From an uncultured Collinsella sp. (GTDB taxonomy: Bacteria; Actinomycetota; Coriobacteriia; Coriobacteriales; Coriobacteriaceae): a DNA stretch of 64,000 nucleotides. Shown piece by piece: positions 24,879 through 34,112 of the stretch. The DNA lies in NCBI GenBank assembly GCA_900541675.1, contig UQKU01000003.1, positions 1-64,000 of the forward strand. Direction: 5' to 3'. Both the position numbers and the translations under genes were made by a program. Under the pieces are notes generated by a model, which was not told where the DNA came from, searched no databases, and was given only the letters and a program-made list of their open reading frames with translations. The first letter of the stretch is position 1. Each line of letters starts with the position of its first letter.

Positions 24879-25355
24879 CTATCCGATCCTCATGAGGCAG
24901 CTGCCAAACTCCACGAGGTCGCCGTCGGTCACGCAGACCTCGAGCACCTCGCCATCCGCCTCTGCCGTCACCTCGTTGAGAACCTTCATGGCCTCGATGA
25001 TGCAGAGGGTCTCGCCGGCTTTGACCTTGGAGCCCACGTGCACAAACGGTTCGTCGCCCGGCGCCGGGGCAGCATAGAAAACGCCGACCATGGGAGCGGT
25101 CACCTCGGTGCCCTTGGGCTCCGGTGCGGCGGCAGGCGCCTGCGCGGCGGGCTCCGGTGCGGCGGCAGGCATGGCGACAGGAGCCACCGCCGGAGCAGTC
25201 ACGGCACCCGGCATAGGCATGGGCACGGCAACCGGCTGCGCGGCGCTCGCGCGCTCGAGTTCGACCGCGGTGCCATCGGGCTCCTCAACGCGTACGCGCG
25301 TGAGGCCGCGGTCCTCCATAACATCGGCTATCTCGGCAAGTCTTTTGGAATCCAT
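24879..25355 (-). CDS. accB: Biotin carboxyl carrier protein
   Basis: A 158-residue BCCP. A short N-terminal helix region is followed by an Ala/Pro-rich flexible linker (about residues 38-80) and the C-terminal biotinyl domain, with the target lysine in CIIEAMKVLNEV near residue 122. It is the substrate of the BirA ligase encoded divergently from the operon start. Confidence 0.98.
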   Translation of the reverse strand: MDSKRLAEIADVMEDRGLTRVRVEEPDGTAVELERASAAQPVAVPMPMPGAVTAPAVAPVAMPAAAPEPAAQAPAAAPEPKGTEVTAPMVGVFYAAPAPGDEPFVHVGSKVKAGETLCIIEAMKVLNEVTAEADGEVLEVCVTDGDLVEFGSCLMRIG

Positions 25356-25358
25356 GCT

Positions 25359-26606
25359 CTAGCTCCTCGTATATCTACGCAGCGCGATGGCGGCGTTGTG
25401 CCCGCCAAAGCCCAGGTTGGTCGAAAGCGCCCAGGTAAGGTCGGCGCGAACCGCGCGATTGGGCGTGTAGTCAAGATCGCAGGCGGGATCGGGCGTGTGG
25501 TAGTTAATGGTCGGCGGCACCACGCCCTGCTCGAGCGCCATGGCGCAGGCCATGACCTCGATGGCACCCGTGGCACCGATCATGTGGCCGGTCATCGACT
25601 TAGTCGACGAGACGTGCGCGGCGCGCGCCGCGTCCTCGCCAAGCGCACGCTTAATGCCCGCCGTCTCGGACGAATCGTTGAGCTTGGTCGAGGTGCCGTG
25701 AGCGTTGATGTAGAGGCCCTCGGAAGGCCTGACGTCGCCCTCGGTCACCGCCAGCGATATCGCGCGGGCAATGCCGGCAGCCTCGGGATCAGGGCTCGTG
25801 ATGTGATAGGCATCATCGGTGTTGCCGTAGCCCACGACCTCGGCATAAATGTGCGCACCGCGCGCCTGCGCATGTTCCATGCTCTCGAGTACCAGCACGC
25901 AGGCGCCCTCGCCCATCACAAAGCCATCGCGGTCTGCATCGAACGGGCGGCAAGCCGTCGCGGGATCGGGGTTGGTGGTCAATGCACGGCAGGACGTAAA
26001 GCCTGCAACGGCATCGGGGATAATGGCCGCCTCGGCGCCGCCCGCGAGGATCGCGTCGGCATAGCCATGCTTGATGGCGCGGAACGCCTCGCCCACCGCA
26101 TGGGCCGAGGTTGCGCACGCGGTCACCACGGGCAGGGTCGGGCCCTTTGCCTTGTGGCGGATCGCGATATTGCCCGATGCCATGTTGGGGATCATCATCG
26201 CGATCATATAGGGCGATGCGCGGCGGGGCCCACGGTCGGCAATCGTATGGACGTTGTCGACAAGCGTCTGCATGCCGCCCACGCCCGAGCCCACGTAGAC
26301 GCCCAGGCGCTCGCGATCGATGGCGCCTTCGACATCAAAGCCCGCATCGTGCATCGCCTCGTCCGAAGCCGCCATCGCAAACTGAACGCAGGGGTCCAGA
26401 TGCTTGGCGTCACGCTTGCCAAAGTACTCGTTGCCGTCAAAGCCCTTGACCTCGGCCGCCACCTTGACGGCAAACGCATCGGTATCGAAGTGCGTGATCG
26501 AGCCGATGCCACAGGTCCCGGCACACATTGCCGCCCAGGTGGCAAGCGCGGTGTTGCCGAGCGGCGATACGGCACCTATGCCGGTGATTGCAACTCTCTG
26601 TTCCAT
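25359..26606 (-). CDS. fabF: Beta-ketoacyl-ACP synthase II
   Basis: A 415-residue FabF elongating condensing enzyme. The active-site Cys is in VVTACATSAHAVGEAF (near residue 160), with the two His in NAHGTSTKLND and SMTGHMIGATGAIE. Starting at 26606 (MEQRVAITGIG) gives the normal N-terminus; GAGGAG lies upstream. It precedes accB by 3 nt. Confidence 0.97.
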   Translation of the reverse strand: MEQRVAITGIGAVSPLGNTALATWAAMCAGTCGIGSITHFDTDAFAVKVAAEVKGFDGNEYFGKRDAKHLDPCVQFAMAASDEAMHDAGFDVEGAIDRERLGVYVGSGVGGMQTLVDNVHTIADRGPRRASPYMIAMMIPNMASGNIAIRHKAKGPTLPVVTACATSAHAVGEAFRAIKHGYADAILAGGAEAAIIPDAVAGFTSCRALTTNPDPATACRPFDADRDGFVMGEGACVLVLESMEHAQARGAHIYAEVVGYGNTDDAYHITSPDPEAAGIARAISLAVTEGDVRPSEGLYINAHGTSTKLNDSSETAGIKRALGEDAARAAHVSSTKSMTGHMIGATGAIEVMACAMALEQGVVPPTINYHTPDPACDLDYTPNRAVRADLTWALSTNLGFGGHNAAIALRRYTRS

Positions 26607-26645
26607 CATGGTCTCCTCATCCAAGCCGTTCTTCGGCCCTGGTTT

Positions 26646-27419
26646 CTACATCGCCATTCCGCCGTCGACGCGCACGACCTCACCCGTAATGTAGGCAGCC
26701 GCATCGCTCGCCAGAAAGCGCACTACGCCGGCCACCTCCTCGGGGCGCGCCATGCGCTTAAGGGGAATCTGCTCCTCGGTTGCCGCACGAACCTTCTCCG
26801 AGAGCTTTGCCGTCATATCCGTCTCGACAAACCCGGGGGCAACCGCGTTCACTCGTACGCCGCGGGGCGCAAGCTCGCGCGCCACCGCCTTGGTCAGGCC
26901 GATCACGCCCGCCTTGGAGGCAGCGTAGTTAGCTTGCCCGGCATTGCCCATCAGGCCCACGACCGAGCTCATGTTGACGACGCAGCCGCCGCGCTGGCGC
27001 ATAAAGGTCTTGGTGAGCGCGCGCGTCGTGTTAAACGTTCCCTTGAGATTGACATCGAGTACGCGATCGAAGGCGTCATCGCCCATGCGCATGAGCAGGC
27101 CATCGTGGGTGATGCCAGCGTTGTTGACGAGCGCCCAAATGGAGCCAAAGTCGTTGAGGACCGCTTCCACGCACGCGTTGACGGCAGCGGGGTCGGCCAC
27201 ATCGCATTGATACGCGCGCGCCGCGGCGCCAGCCGCCTCACAGGCCTCGCACGTCTCGCGCGCCGCATCGACGCTGCCGGCATAGACGACGGCGATATCA
27301 AAGCCGTCCTCCGCCAGACCGACAGCGCAGGCGCGGCCGATACCGCGCGAGCCGCCCGTGACCAGTGCCACGCGACGTGAGTCGTTGCGCTCGAGCGTGC
27401 CGTTGTTCAAGTTGCCCAT
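26646..27419 (-). CDS. fabG: 3-oxoacyl-ACP reductase
   Basis: A 257-residue short-chain dehydrogenase. The NADPH motif TGGSRGIGRACA is near residue 21, NNAGITHDGLLMRM and the catalytic tetrad SSVVGLMGNAGQANYAASKAG follow, and the C-terminus has YITGEVVRVDGGMAM. It reduces 3-ketoacyl-ACP in FAS-II. An N-terminal extension of about 13 residues before VALVTGG is slightly longer than usual. Confidence 0.97.
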   Translation of the reverse strand: MGNLNNGTLERNDSRRVALVTGGSRGIGRACAVGLAEDGFDIAVVYAGSVDAARETCEACEAAGAAARAYQCDVADPAAVNACVEAVLNDFGSIWALVNNAGITHDGLLMRMGDDAFDRVLDVNLKGTFNTTRALTKTFMRQRGGCVVNMSSVVGLMGNAGQANYAASKAGVIGLTKAVARELAPRGVRVNAVAPGFVETDMTAKLSEKVRAATEEQIPLKRMARPEEVAGVVRFLASDAAAYITGEVVRVDGGMAM

Positions 27420-27449
27420 GTCATTCCTTTCGGGTTACAGCCCTATGGA

Positions 27450-28376
27450 CTATGCGAGCTCGTCGGCAATAGCTGCGACCTGCTCGGCCGTTTCGCACGA
27501 ATACACGCGAACGTCGCTCAGCGTACGCTTGACCAGGCCCGACAGCGTTTTGCCAGGTCCGACCTCAATAAACGTATCGATGCCCTGATCCTGCAGAGCG
27601 TGCAGCGTGTCGACCCAGTGCACGGCATGGCTCACCTGGTTGGCCAAGACATCCGATGCTGCTCGCTGGTCCGTCGGATAGGGCGCCGCCGTCATGTTTG
27701 ACATGACCGGAATTAGCAGCGAAGACGGCGCGTGGCCGTCTTGGATATACGTCGCCAGCCCCTCAGTCGCCTCGGCCATATAGGGGCTATGGAATGCACC
27801 TGACACCGCGACTTTCATAGCGCGGCCGCCGGCCTCTTTTACTAGGACGTCGAGCTCCTGCAGCGCCTCGGGCGCTCCGGCCACAACTGTCTGCTGGGGA
27901 CTGTTGTAGTTGACTGGCCAGCAGTCCTCGCCGGCCTGTTTTGCCAGGCCCTCGACTTGCACCGCATCGAGCTTGATGACGGCGCGCATGCCGCCCGGAT
28001 GGCGCTCGGCAGCCGCGGCCATCAGCGCCGCGCGCTCGCACACGAGCTCAAAGCCCGCTCGCGTATCGAATGCCCCCGCAAAGGTGAGCGCGGCGACCTC
28101 GCCCAGCGAGAATCCCGCACAGGCGGCAGGCACCACGCCGCGCTCACGCAGGGCGATAGCCGCTGCCAGGTCGTGAACGAACACGCACGGCTGCGTGTTC
28201 TCGGTCTGCGAGAGCTCCTCCTTGGAGGCGCTCCGGCACTGCTCGCTGGTCCCCGGGCGCACCTCGTCGGCAATGGCGAACACCTCGGCGGCCGCCGGCG
28301 ATGCCTCGATCAGGTCGACGCCCATCGCGGGGTGTTGGGCCCCCTGGCCGGCAAACAGAAACGCTACGCCACCCAT
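27450..28376 (-). CDS. fabD: Malonyl-CoA:ACP transacylase
   Basis: A 308-residue FabD. AFLFAGQGAQHPAMGVDL opens the protein; the nucleophile Ser is in CAGFSLGEVAAL (near residue 92), and the catalytic His is in SGAFHSPYM. It loads malonate from accABCD-made malonyl-CoA onto ACP. Its start overlaps the fabK end by 13 bases. Confidence 0.97.
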   Translation of the reverse strand: MGGVAFLFAGQGAQHPAMGVDLIEASPAAAEVFAIADEVRPGTSEQCRSASKEELSQTENTQPCVFVHDLAAAIALRERGVVPAACAGFSLGEVAALTFAGAFDTRAGFELVCERAALMAAAAERHPGGMRAVIKLDAVQVEGLAKQAGEDCWPVNYNSPQQTVVAGAPEALQELDVLVKEAGGRAMKVAVSGAFHSPYMAEATEGLATYIQDGHAPSSLLIPVMSNMTAAPYPTDQRAASDVLANQVSHAVHWVDTLHALQDQGIDTFIEVGPGKTLSGLVKRTLSDVRVYSCETAEQVAAIADELA

Positions 28377-29308
28377 GCGGACGCACCCTTCAGGGCGCGC
28401 TCGGCGCCATCGACCAGGTCGTCAACGATTTCACGTGCGCTCTGGCGCTCGTTGACCATGCCGGCAATCTGTCCACACAAATACGAACCCTCTTCGTAAT
28501 TACCGTCCTTTGCGGCTTTACGAAGCGCGCCCGTGCCCATGGCCCCGAGTTCCTCGGGGCTTGCACCCGCTGCCTCGTTTTTGGCATAGGCGTTGGTGAA
28601 GGGGCTCTTAAGTGCACGCACCGGATGTCCCGTCGAGCGACCGGTCGCACGCGTCGACGTATCGTTTGCCTTGAGCACCAGCTCTTTGTACTGCTCGGAT
28701 ACGGTGCACTCGTCTGCGACCAGAAAGCGCGTACCCACCTGCACGCCGGCGGCGCCAAGCATAAAGGCGGCCGCCACGCCGCGGCCGTCGGCAATACCGC
28801 CGGCGGCCACGACGGGAATGTCGACCGCATCGACGACCTGCGGGACAAGTGCCATCGTCGAGGTCTCGCCAATATGGCCACCCGATTCGGTGCCCTCGGC
28901 AACAACCGCCGTGGCTCCACGACGCGCCACGAGGCGCGCCAGCGCCACCGAGGCAACGACCGGGATGACCTTGATGCCCGCCTCGTTCCACGCCTTCATG
29001 TACTTGGCGGGATTGCCGGCGCCCGTCACGACGACCGGCACCCACTCGTCAATCACGACCTGCGCGACCTCGTCGGCAAACGGGCTCATGAGCATGACGT
29101 TGACGCCAAAGGGTTTATCCGTCCTGGCGCGCAGCTCGTGAATCTGGTCGCGCAGCCAGTTGGCGTCGGCGTTCATGGCCGCGATAATCCCTAAGCCACC
29201 CGCCTCGGACACTGCGGACGCCAGCGAGGCGTCGGCAATCCAGGCCATACCGCCCTGGAACACGGGCTTTTCGATGCCGAGCAGATCGCAGAGAGGAGTC
29301 TTGAGCAT
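28364..29308 (-). CDS. fabK: Enoyl-ACP reductase, FabK type
   Basis: A 314-residue FMN-dependent enoyl-ACP reductase of the 2-nitropropane-dioxygenase-like fold. PVFQGGMAWIADASLASAVSEAGGLG near the start, EGTESGGHIGE, and VVAAGGIADGRGVAAAFMLGAAGVQVGTRFL (phosphate-binding) are the FabK pattern. FabK replaces triclosan-sensitive FabI; no FabI gene is in the window. It lies between acpP and fabD, as in streptococcal FAS-II clusters. Confidence 0.95.
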   Translation of the reverse strand: MLKTPLCDLLGIEKPVFQGGMAWIADASLASAVSEAGGLGIIAAMNADANWLRDQIHELRARTDKPFGVNVMLMSPFADEVAQVVIDEWVPVVVTGAGNPAKYMKAWNEAGIKVIPVVASVALARLVARRGATAVVAEGTESGGHIGETSTMALVPQVVDAVDIPVVAAGGIADGRGVAAAFMLGAAGVQVGTRFLVADECTVSEQYKELVLKANDTSTRATGRSTGHPVRALKSPFTNAYAKNEAAGASPEELGAMGTGALRKAAKDGNYEEGSYLCGQIAGMVNERQSAREIVDDLVDGAERALKGASAWVA

Positions 29309-29310
29309 CT

Positions 29311-29547
29311 CTACTTCTCCAATGCCGCCTCGACCGTATCGGCGAACTCGCCGACCGTCTTGGGGTTCTCCTCGGTATCGAGCTGAATGCCAAACTCGTC
29401 CTCGACGGCGACGAGGATCTCGACGGTACCCAGACTGTCGAGACCAATCTCCTCGAGCGTGGACTCGGGCTTCATCTCGACATCGTCAAGACCGGCGGTC
29501 TCGCGGATAACGTCGCAAACGCGCTCGAAGGTCTTCTGATCTGCCAT
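29311..29547 (-). CDS. acpP: Acyl carrier protein
   Basis: A 78-residue acidic ACP. The phosphopantetheine serine is in EEIGLDSLGTVEILVAVEDEF (Ser near residue 38); the variant DSLGTVE in place of DSLDxVE is common enough in the family. It carries growing acyl chains and lies between fabH and fabK. Ribosome site AAGGAG. Confidence 0.97.
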   Translation of the reverse strand: MADQKTFERVCDVIRETAGLDDVEMKPESTLEEIGLDSLGTVEILVAVEDEFGIQLDTEENPKTVGEFADTVEAALEK

Positions 29548-29596
29548 GGTAGTTCTCCTTTGTTTGTGCCCTAGGGGCGTTTTTTCCTATGTGCAG

Positions 29597-30556
29597 CTAC
29601 TTCCAACGAAGCAGATAGCCACCTATATCCAGACCGGCGCCAAATCCAACCAAGGCGATGGTGTCGCCCGTATGAAGTGCACCGGCGTCTGCCAGCCGGT
29701 CGAGGGCAAGCGGAATGCATGCGCTCGAAATGTTGCCGGTCTCGCGCAACGTGCGAACCACGCGCTCGTCCGGCACGCCCAGGCGCTTGACAGCCTGGCT
29801 CAGGATTCTTTCGTTAGCCTGATGGAATACAAAATGATCGATGTCTTCGACCGAAATGCCCGCATCGATCGCAAGCTTATGGACCGTGTCGCAGATGGCG
29901 TTGACGCCGAACTTGAACACACGGCGGCCATTCATGGACAGCACGCTCTCGCTATCTGCGGAGGCCTTAAACGGCGAGGTGCCGACCAGACCGGGAACGC
30001 GCAACGTCTCGACGTCGGGCGCCGTCGAAAGCTCAACGGCAAGGGGGCTTTCTCCCCCAGCCCCAATCACTGCAGCGCCTGCCCCATCGCCAAAGAGCAC
30101 GCAGGTGGCACGGTCGGTCCAGTCGAGCGCGCGCGTCATCTGCTCGGCAGCAACGACAAGCACGCGCTCGGCACGGCCGCGGGCGATATAGCCCTCGGCG
30201 ACATCGAGCGCAAATACGAAGCCGGCACAAGCCGCCGAGACATCGAAGGCAGGGCACGTCGCGCCTAGTCGCTCAGCAACGGCACACGCCTCAGCGGGAA
30301 CAAGGTGGTCACCCGTCGTCGTCGAGCAGACGATCAGATCCAGCCGGCTCGCGTCGATTCCGGACACCTGGAGTGCCCGCTCGCTCGCCGCTACGGCAAG
30401 GTCGTCAAGTGACTCGGTGGTGCAGACGTGGCGGCTCTTGATACCTGTGCGGGTAAAAATCCACTCATCCGAGGTATCGAGGAACTCAGACAGCTCGTCA
30501 TTGGAAACACTGCGCTCAGGAAGCGCCGAGCCTGTTCCAAGAATCGTGAAACCCAT
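29597..30556 (-). CDS. fabH: Beta-ketoacyl-ACP synthase III
   Basis: A 319-residue initiating condensing enzyme. The active Cys is in DVSAACAGFVFAL (near residue 112), His in HQANERIL and Asn in ETGNISSACIPLAL. The start at 30556 (MGFTILGTGSALPERSVSNDEL) follows AAAGGAGG. It is the first gene of the FAS-II operon and lies just downstream of two copies of a 19-bp operator-like repeat. Confidence 0.97.
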   Translation of the reverse strand: MGFTILGTGSALPERSVSNDELSEFLDTSDEWIFTRTGIKSRHVCTTESLDDLAVAASERALQVSGIDASRLDLIVCSTTTGDHLVPAEACAVAERLGATCPAFDVSAACAGFVFALDVAEGYIARGRAERVLVVAAEQMTRALDWTDRATCVLFGDGAGAAVIGAGGESPLAVELSTAPDVETLRVPGLVGTSPFKASADSESVLSMNGRRVFKFGVNAICDTVHKLAIDAGISVEDIDHFVFHQANERILSQAVKRLGVPDERVVRTLRETGNISSACIPLALDRLADAGALHTGDTIALVGFGAGLDIGGYLLRWK

Positions 30557-30572
30557 CACTAGCCTCCTTTGA

Positions 30573-30639
30573 GTTGTTGACGTGTTTACATCGACCAAGA
30601 GAGGATAGCGCATTTTAGTCGTTGTTGACGTGTTAACAT
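30573..30639. promoter_or_regulatory. Twin 19-bp operator upstream of the FAS-II operon
   Basis: GTTGTTGACGTGTTTACAT (30573-30591) and GTTGTTGACGTGTTAACAT (30621-30639) are identical except for one base and lie 48 bp apart between the divergent fabH and birA genes. Each contains two GTTRAC-like half sites. Such duplicated sites before a FAS-II operon suggest binding by a dedicated fatty-acid regulator; the regulator is not encoded in this cluster. Confidence 0.65.
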
Positions 30640-30732
30640 TAAATTGTCCAAATGCGACAAAGGCTTCACATTGTGTCTATCTCTCGACACCATTGCGCGA
30701 TTGCCTTATTAACTTAGGAGGTAGCAGCTGTT

Positions 30733-31509
30733 ATGGATTCTCGTTTAACGATAGTCGACGTAACCGGATCGACCAACGATGACCTGCTCGAAGCAGGAAA
30801 ACAGGGAGCGCCGCACGGCACAGGACTTGCCGCCCGGGCTCAAACAGCAGGACGTGGCCGGCGCGGGCACAAGTGGGACTCAACCGTCGGCAACTTATTG
30901 CTTTCGATTGTCCTGCGCCCATGCGTTAATCCTGCAAAGTTCTCTGGTCTTGCCGCCGTCAGCGGCCTAGCGGTGCTCGAGGCGCTCGAAAAACAGGGTC
31001 TTGCAAACGAAATTGGCCTCAAATGGCCCAACGACCTGGTCGCGCGTGAACGCAAACTCGGCGGCATTCTGGTCGAGGCCGCACGCGATAACGAAGGCAA
31101 ACCTTTCGCCGTATGTGGCATTGGCGTCAATGTGAACTATGCGCCCCAAGAGGTGCCCGATGGCGGCTTGCCGGCAATCGGTCTCTCGGACCTTAACGAG
31201 AATGTTCCTGCCGTCGACATGCTCCTCGATGAGGTCTATCACGCAGTTATAGACGCTGTAGATGCCTGGGCAGAGCGCCTCAACGCCAAGGAAAAAGACG
31301 CCGGTCCGCTCGCGCCCGTCCACGACGAATATATCGCTCACCTCAATTGGATTGGGAAGCACGTTATCGCCCGCTCACCCGCTGGAGACGAGCTGGCACG
31401 CGGCATCTTTAAAACCGTTGATGCCTTTGGTCGCGCGTGCATCGAAACGGAAGACGACTTGCGATCCTTCCATTTTGAGGAGGCATCGCTGCGTCCCGTG
31501 AGCGAATAG
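30733..31509 (+). CDS. birA: Biotin--[acetyl-CoA-carboxylase] ligase, no HTH domain
   Basis: A 258-residue biotin protein ligase. The catalytic AARAQTAGRGRRGHKWDS near residue 33 and LKWPNDLVARERKLGGILVEA are diagnostic. The N-terminal winged-helix repressor domain of bifunctional BirA is absent, so this one only attaches biotin, here presumably to AccB of the divergent operon. The ATG has an AGGAGGT site. Confidence 0.95.
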   Translation: MDSRLTIVDVTGSTNDDLLEAGKQGAPHGTGLAARAQTAGRGRRGHKWDSTVGNLLLSIVLRPCVNPAKFSGLAAVSGLAVLEALEKQGLANEIGLKWPNDLVARERKLGGILVEAARDNEGKPFAVCGIGVNVNYAPQEVPDGGLPAIGLSDLNENVPAVDMLLDEVYHAVIDAVDAWAERLNAKEKDAGPLAPVHDEYIAHLNWIGKHVIARSPAGDELARGIFKTVDAFGRACIETEDDLRSFHFEEASLRPVSE

Positions 31510-31568
31510 GGCGCCGCAGCCACCTACTCGTCAGCATTGTCCGACAGTCCAAACCACCATTCAAAACA

Positions 31569-31605
31569 AAAGGGCCCCGCTACCGTAACGGCAGCGGGGC
31601 CCTTT
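31569..31605. terminator. Bidirectional terminator between birA and rpsJ
   Basis: AAAGGGCCCCGCT pairs perfectly with AGCGGGGCCCTTT around an 11-nt loop, between two convergent genes. Confidence 0.93.
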
Positions 31606-31624
31606 AAGCTATGAGCGATATCGC

Positions 31625-31933
31625 TTAGAGCTTGATGTCGATGTCGACGCCAGCGGGGAGGTCGAGACGCATGAGCGAATCAACGGTGCCCGAGGTGGGG
31701 TCGAGGATGTCGATGAGGCGCTTGTGGGTGCGCATCTCGAACTGCTCACGGGAGTCCTTGTTCACGTGCGGCGAGCGGATAACCGTGTACAGGTTGCGCT
31801 CGGTGGGCAGGGGGACAGGACCGGAAACGCGAGCGCCGGTCTTCTGAGCGGTCTCGACGATGAGCTTCGCGGACTGATCGACGACCTCGTGATCATAGCC
31901 CTTGAGGCGAATGCGGATCTTCTGGGTAGCCAA
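31625..31933 (-). CDS. rpsJ: 30S ribosomal protein S10
   Basis: A 102-residue S10 (NusE), which also binds NusB in antitermination. QKIRIRLKGYDHEVVDQSAKLIVETA and ARVSGPVPLPTERNLYTVIRSPHVNKDSREQFEMRTHKRLIDI-type sequence identify it. It begins at TTG with GGAGG six bases upstream. It follows fusA with no tuf between, and ends its transcript; rplC, its usual neighbour, is 14 kb away. Confidence 0.98.
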   Translation of the reverse strand: MATQKIRIRLKGYDHEVVDQSAKLIVETAQKTGARVSGPVPLPTERNLYTVIRSPHVNKDSREQFEMRTHKRLIDILDPTSGTVDSLMRLDLPAGVDIDIKL

Positions 31934-31993
31934 CTTAAACCTCCAAAGAGTGCGAGAGATGTTCTCGCGGATTACGTAACAGGGAGCTCGAAC

Positions 31994-34093
31994 TTAGGCG
32001 TTCTTGCTCATGACCTCGTCCACGATGGACTTGGGCGCGGGCTCATAAGAGTCGAACTGCATCGTGTAGGATGCACGGCCCTGGGTCTGGGAGCGAAGGT
32101 CGGTAGCGTAACCGAACATCTCGCCCAGCGGCACCTTGGCACGGATGAGCTTGCTGTTCTTGCGATCCTCCATGCCCTCGATCTTGCCGCGGCGACCGGA
32201 GAGGTTGCCCATAACGTCGCCCATGTACTGCTCGGGGGTCTCGACTTCGACAGCCATGATCGGCTCGAGCAGCTGCGGATCGGACTTCTTGAGGGCGTCC
32301 TTGATAGCCATGGAACCGGCGATCTTAAAGGCGGCCTCGGAGGAGTCGACCTCGTGGTAAGAACCGTCGAACAGGGTGACCTTGACGTCGAGGACCGGGA
32401 AGCCGGCGATAACACCGGTGTTCAGGGCCTCCTGGATGCCCTTATCGATGGACGGGATGTACTCCTTGGGCACGACGCCGCCGACGATAGCGTTGACGAA
32501 CTCGTAGCCGAAGCCCTCCTCCATCTTCTCGAGCTTGATGACGGCGTGGCCGTACTGACCGCGACCGCCGGACTGACGGACGAACTTGCCCTCAGCCTTC
32601 TCGACGTCGTGACCAGCGGTCTCGCGGTAGGCAACCTGAGGCTTACCAACGTTAGCGTCAACCTTGAACTCGCGGAGCAGACGGTCGACGATGATCTCGA
32701 GGTGCAGCTCGCCCATGCCGGCGATGATGGTCTGGCCGGTCTCGTGGTTGGTGGACACCGTGAAGGTCGGGTCCTCCTCGGCGAGCTTGGTCAGAGCCAG
32801 GGACATCTTGTCCTGCTCGGCCTTGGTCTTGGGCTCAATAGCAACGTCGATAACGGGCTTAGCGAACTCGATCTTCTCGAGGACGATCTCCTTGCCCTCG
32901 GTGCACAGGGTGTCACCGGTGGTGGAGTTCTTGAAGCCGACGCAGGCGACGATGTCGCCGGCGGCAGCGTCGTCACGGTCGATACGTTCGGCGGCGTTCA
33001 TCTCGAGGATGCGGCCGAGGCGCTCGCGCTGACCGTTGGAAGCGTTGACCACGTAGGAGCCGGACTCAGCACGACCGGAGTAAACGCGGACGTAGGTAAG
33101 CTTACCGACGAACGGGTCGGTCATGATCTTGAAGACCAGGCCGGAGAAGGGCTCGTCGAAGTCAGGATGACGCTCGATCTCCTCGCCGGTGTCCGGATCG
33201 GTACCGGTGACGGCCTTGACGTCGAGCGGGCTGGGCAGGTAGTCGACGACAGCGTCGAGCAGCTCCTGAACGCCCTTGTTCTTGTAGGCGGAGCCCACGA
33301 AGACGAGGTTGAGCTCGTTGGCCAGGACGCCCTTGCGCAGAGCAGCCTTGAGCTCCTCGACGGTGAAGTCCTCCTCCATGAGGATCTTCTCCATGAGCTC
33401 GTCGTCAAAGCTGGCAGCAGCGTCGAGGAGCTCCTCGCGCTTGGTGGCAGCGATGTCGGCAAACTCAGCCGGGATCTCGTCCATCGGCTCGGGGTAGGTC
33501 ATGCCCTTCTCGTCGGCCTTGAAGTCCCATGCAGTCATGGTAACGAGGTCGATGACGCCCCAGAAGTTGTCCTCGGCGCCCATCGGGACCTGAGCGGCCA
33601 CGGCGTTGGCGTCGAGACGATCCTTCATGGTCTCGATAGCGTTGAAGAAGTCAGCGCCCACGCGGTCATACTTGTTGATGAAGGCGATGCGGGGGACGTT
33701 GAAGGTGGAAGCCTGACGCCAAACGGTCTCAGACTGGGGCTGAACGCCGGCAACGGCGTCGAAGACGGCGACAGCGCCATCGAGGACGCGCAGGCAGCGC
33801 TCGACCTCGGCGGTGAAGTCAACGTGGCCCGGGGTGTCGATGATCTGGATGCGGTAGTCCTTACCGTCCTTGTTCCAGAAGCACGTAGTAGCAGCGGAGG
33901 TAATGGTTACGCCGCGCTCCTGCTCCTGAACCATCCAGTCCATGGTGGCAGCGCCCTCATGGACCTCACCGATCTTGTGGGTCTTACCGGTGTAGTAAAG
34001 AATACGCTCGGTCGTGGTGGTCTTACCGGCATCGATGTGGGCCATGATGCCGATGTTACGGGTATCGGAAAGCTTGTACTTAGGCTTAGCCAT
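31994..34093 (-). CDS. fusA: Elongation factor G
   Basis: A 699-residue EF-G. The GTPase P-loop AHIDAGKTTTTERIL (residues 18-32), DTPGHVDFTAEVERCLRVLDG and NKYDRVGADF are present, followed by domains II-V, with PKEYIPSIDKGIQEA and the C-terminal YEPAPKSIVDEVMSKNA. It drives translocation. It is 19 nt after rpsG in the str operon. Confidence 0.99.
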   Translation of the reverse strand: MAKPKYKLSDTRNIGIMAHIDAGKTTTTERILYYTGKTHKIGEVHEGAATMDWMVQEQERGVTITSAATTCFWNKDGKDYRIQIIDTPGHVDFTAEVERCLRVLDGAVAVFDAVAGVQPQSETVWRQASTFNVPRIAFINKYDRVGADFFNAIETMKDRLDANAVAAQVPMGAEDNFWGVIDLVTMTAWDFKADEKGMTYPEPMDEIPAEFADIAATKREELLDAAASFDDELMEKILMEEDFTVEELKAALRKGVLANELNLVFVGSAYKNKGVQELLDAVVDYLPSPLDVKAVTGTDPDTGEEIERHPDFDEPFSGLVFKIMTDPFVGKLTYVRVYSGRAESGSYVVNASNGQRERLGRILEMNAAERIDRDDAAAGDIVACVGFKNSTTGDTLCTEGKEIVLEKIEFAKPVIDVAIEPKTKAEQDKMSLALTKLAEEDPTFTVSTNHETGQTIIAGMGELHLEIIVDRLLREFKVDANVGKPQVAYRETAGHDVEKAEGKFVRQSGGRGQYGHAVIKLEKMEEGFGYEFVNAIVGGVVPKEYIPSIDKGIQEALNTGVIAGFPVLDVKVTLFDGSYHEVDSSEAAFKIAGSMAIKDALKKSDPQLLEPIMAVEVETPEQYMGDVMGNLSGRRGKIEGMEDRKNSKLIRAKVPLGEMFGYATDLRSQTQGRASYTMQFDSYEPAPKSIVDEVMSKNA

Positions 34094-34112
34094 GTTAGTT
34101 CCTTACCTTAAC

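Noticed and set aside
24834..27380. An 848-codon plus-strand frame opposite accB-fabF-fabG
   Set aside because: Low-complexity Arg/His/Gly/Ala antisense translation with no motif.
31724..34111. A 795-codon plus-strand open frame opposite fusA
   Set aside because: Antisense shadow of a highly conserved EF-G gene.
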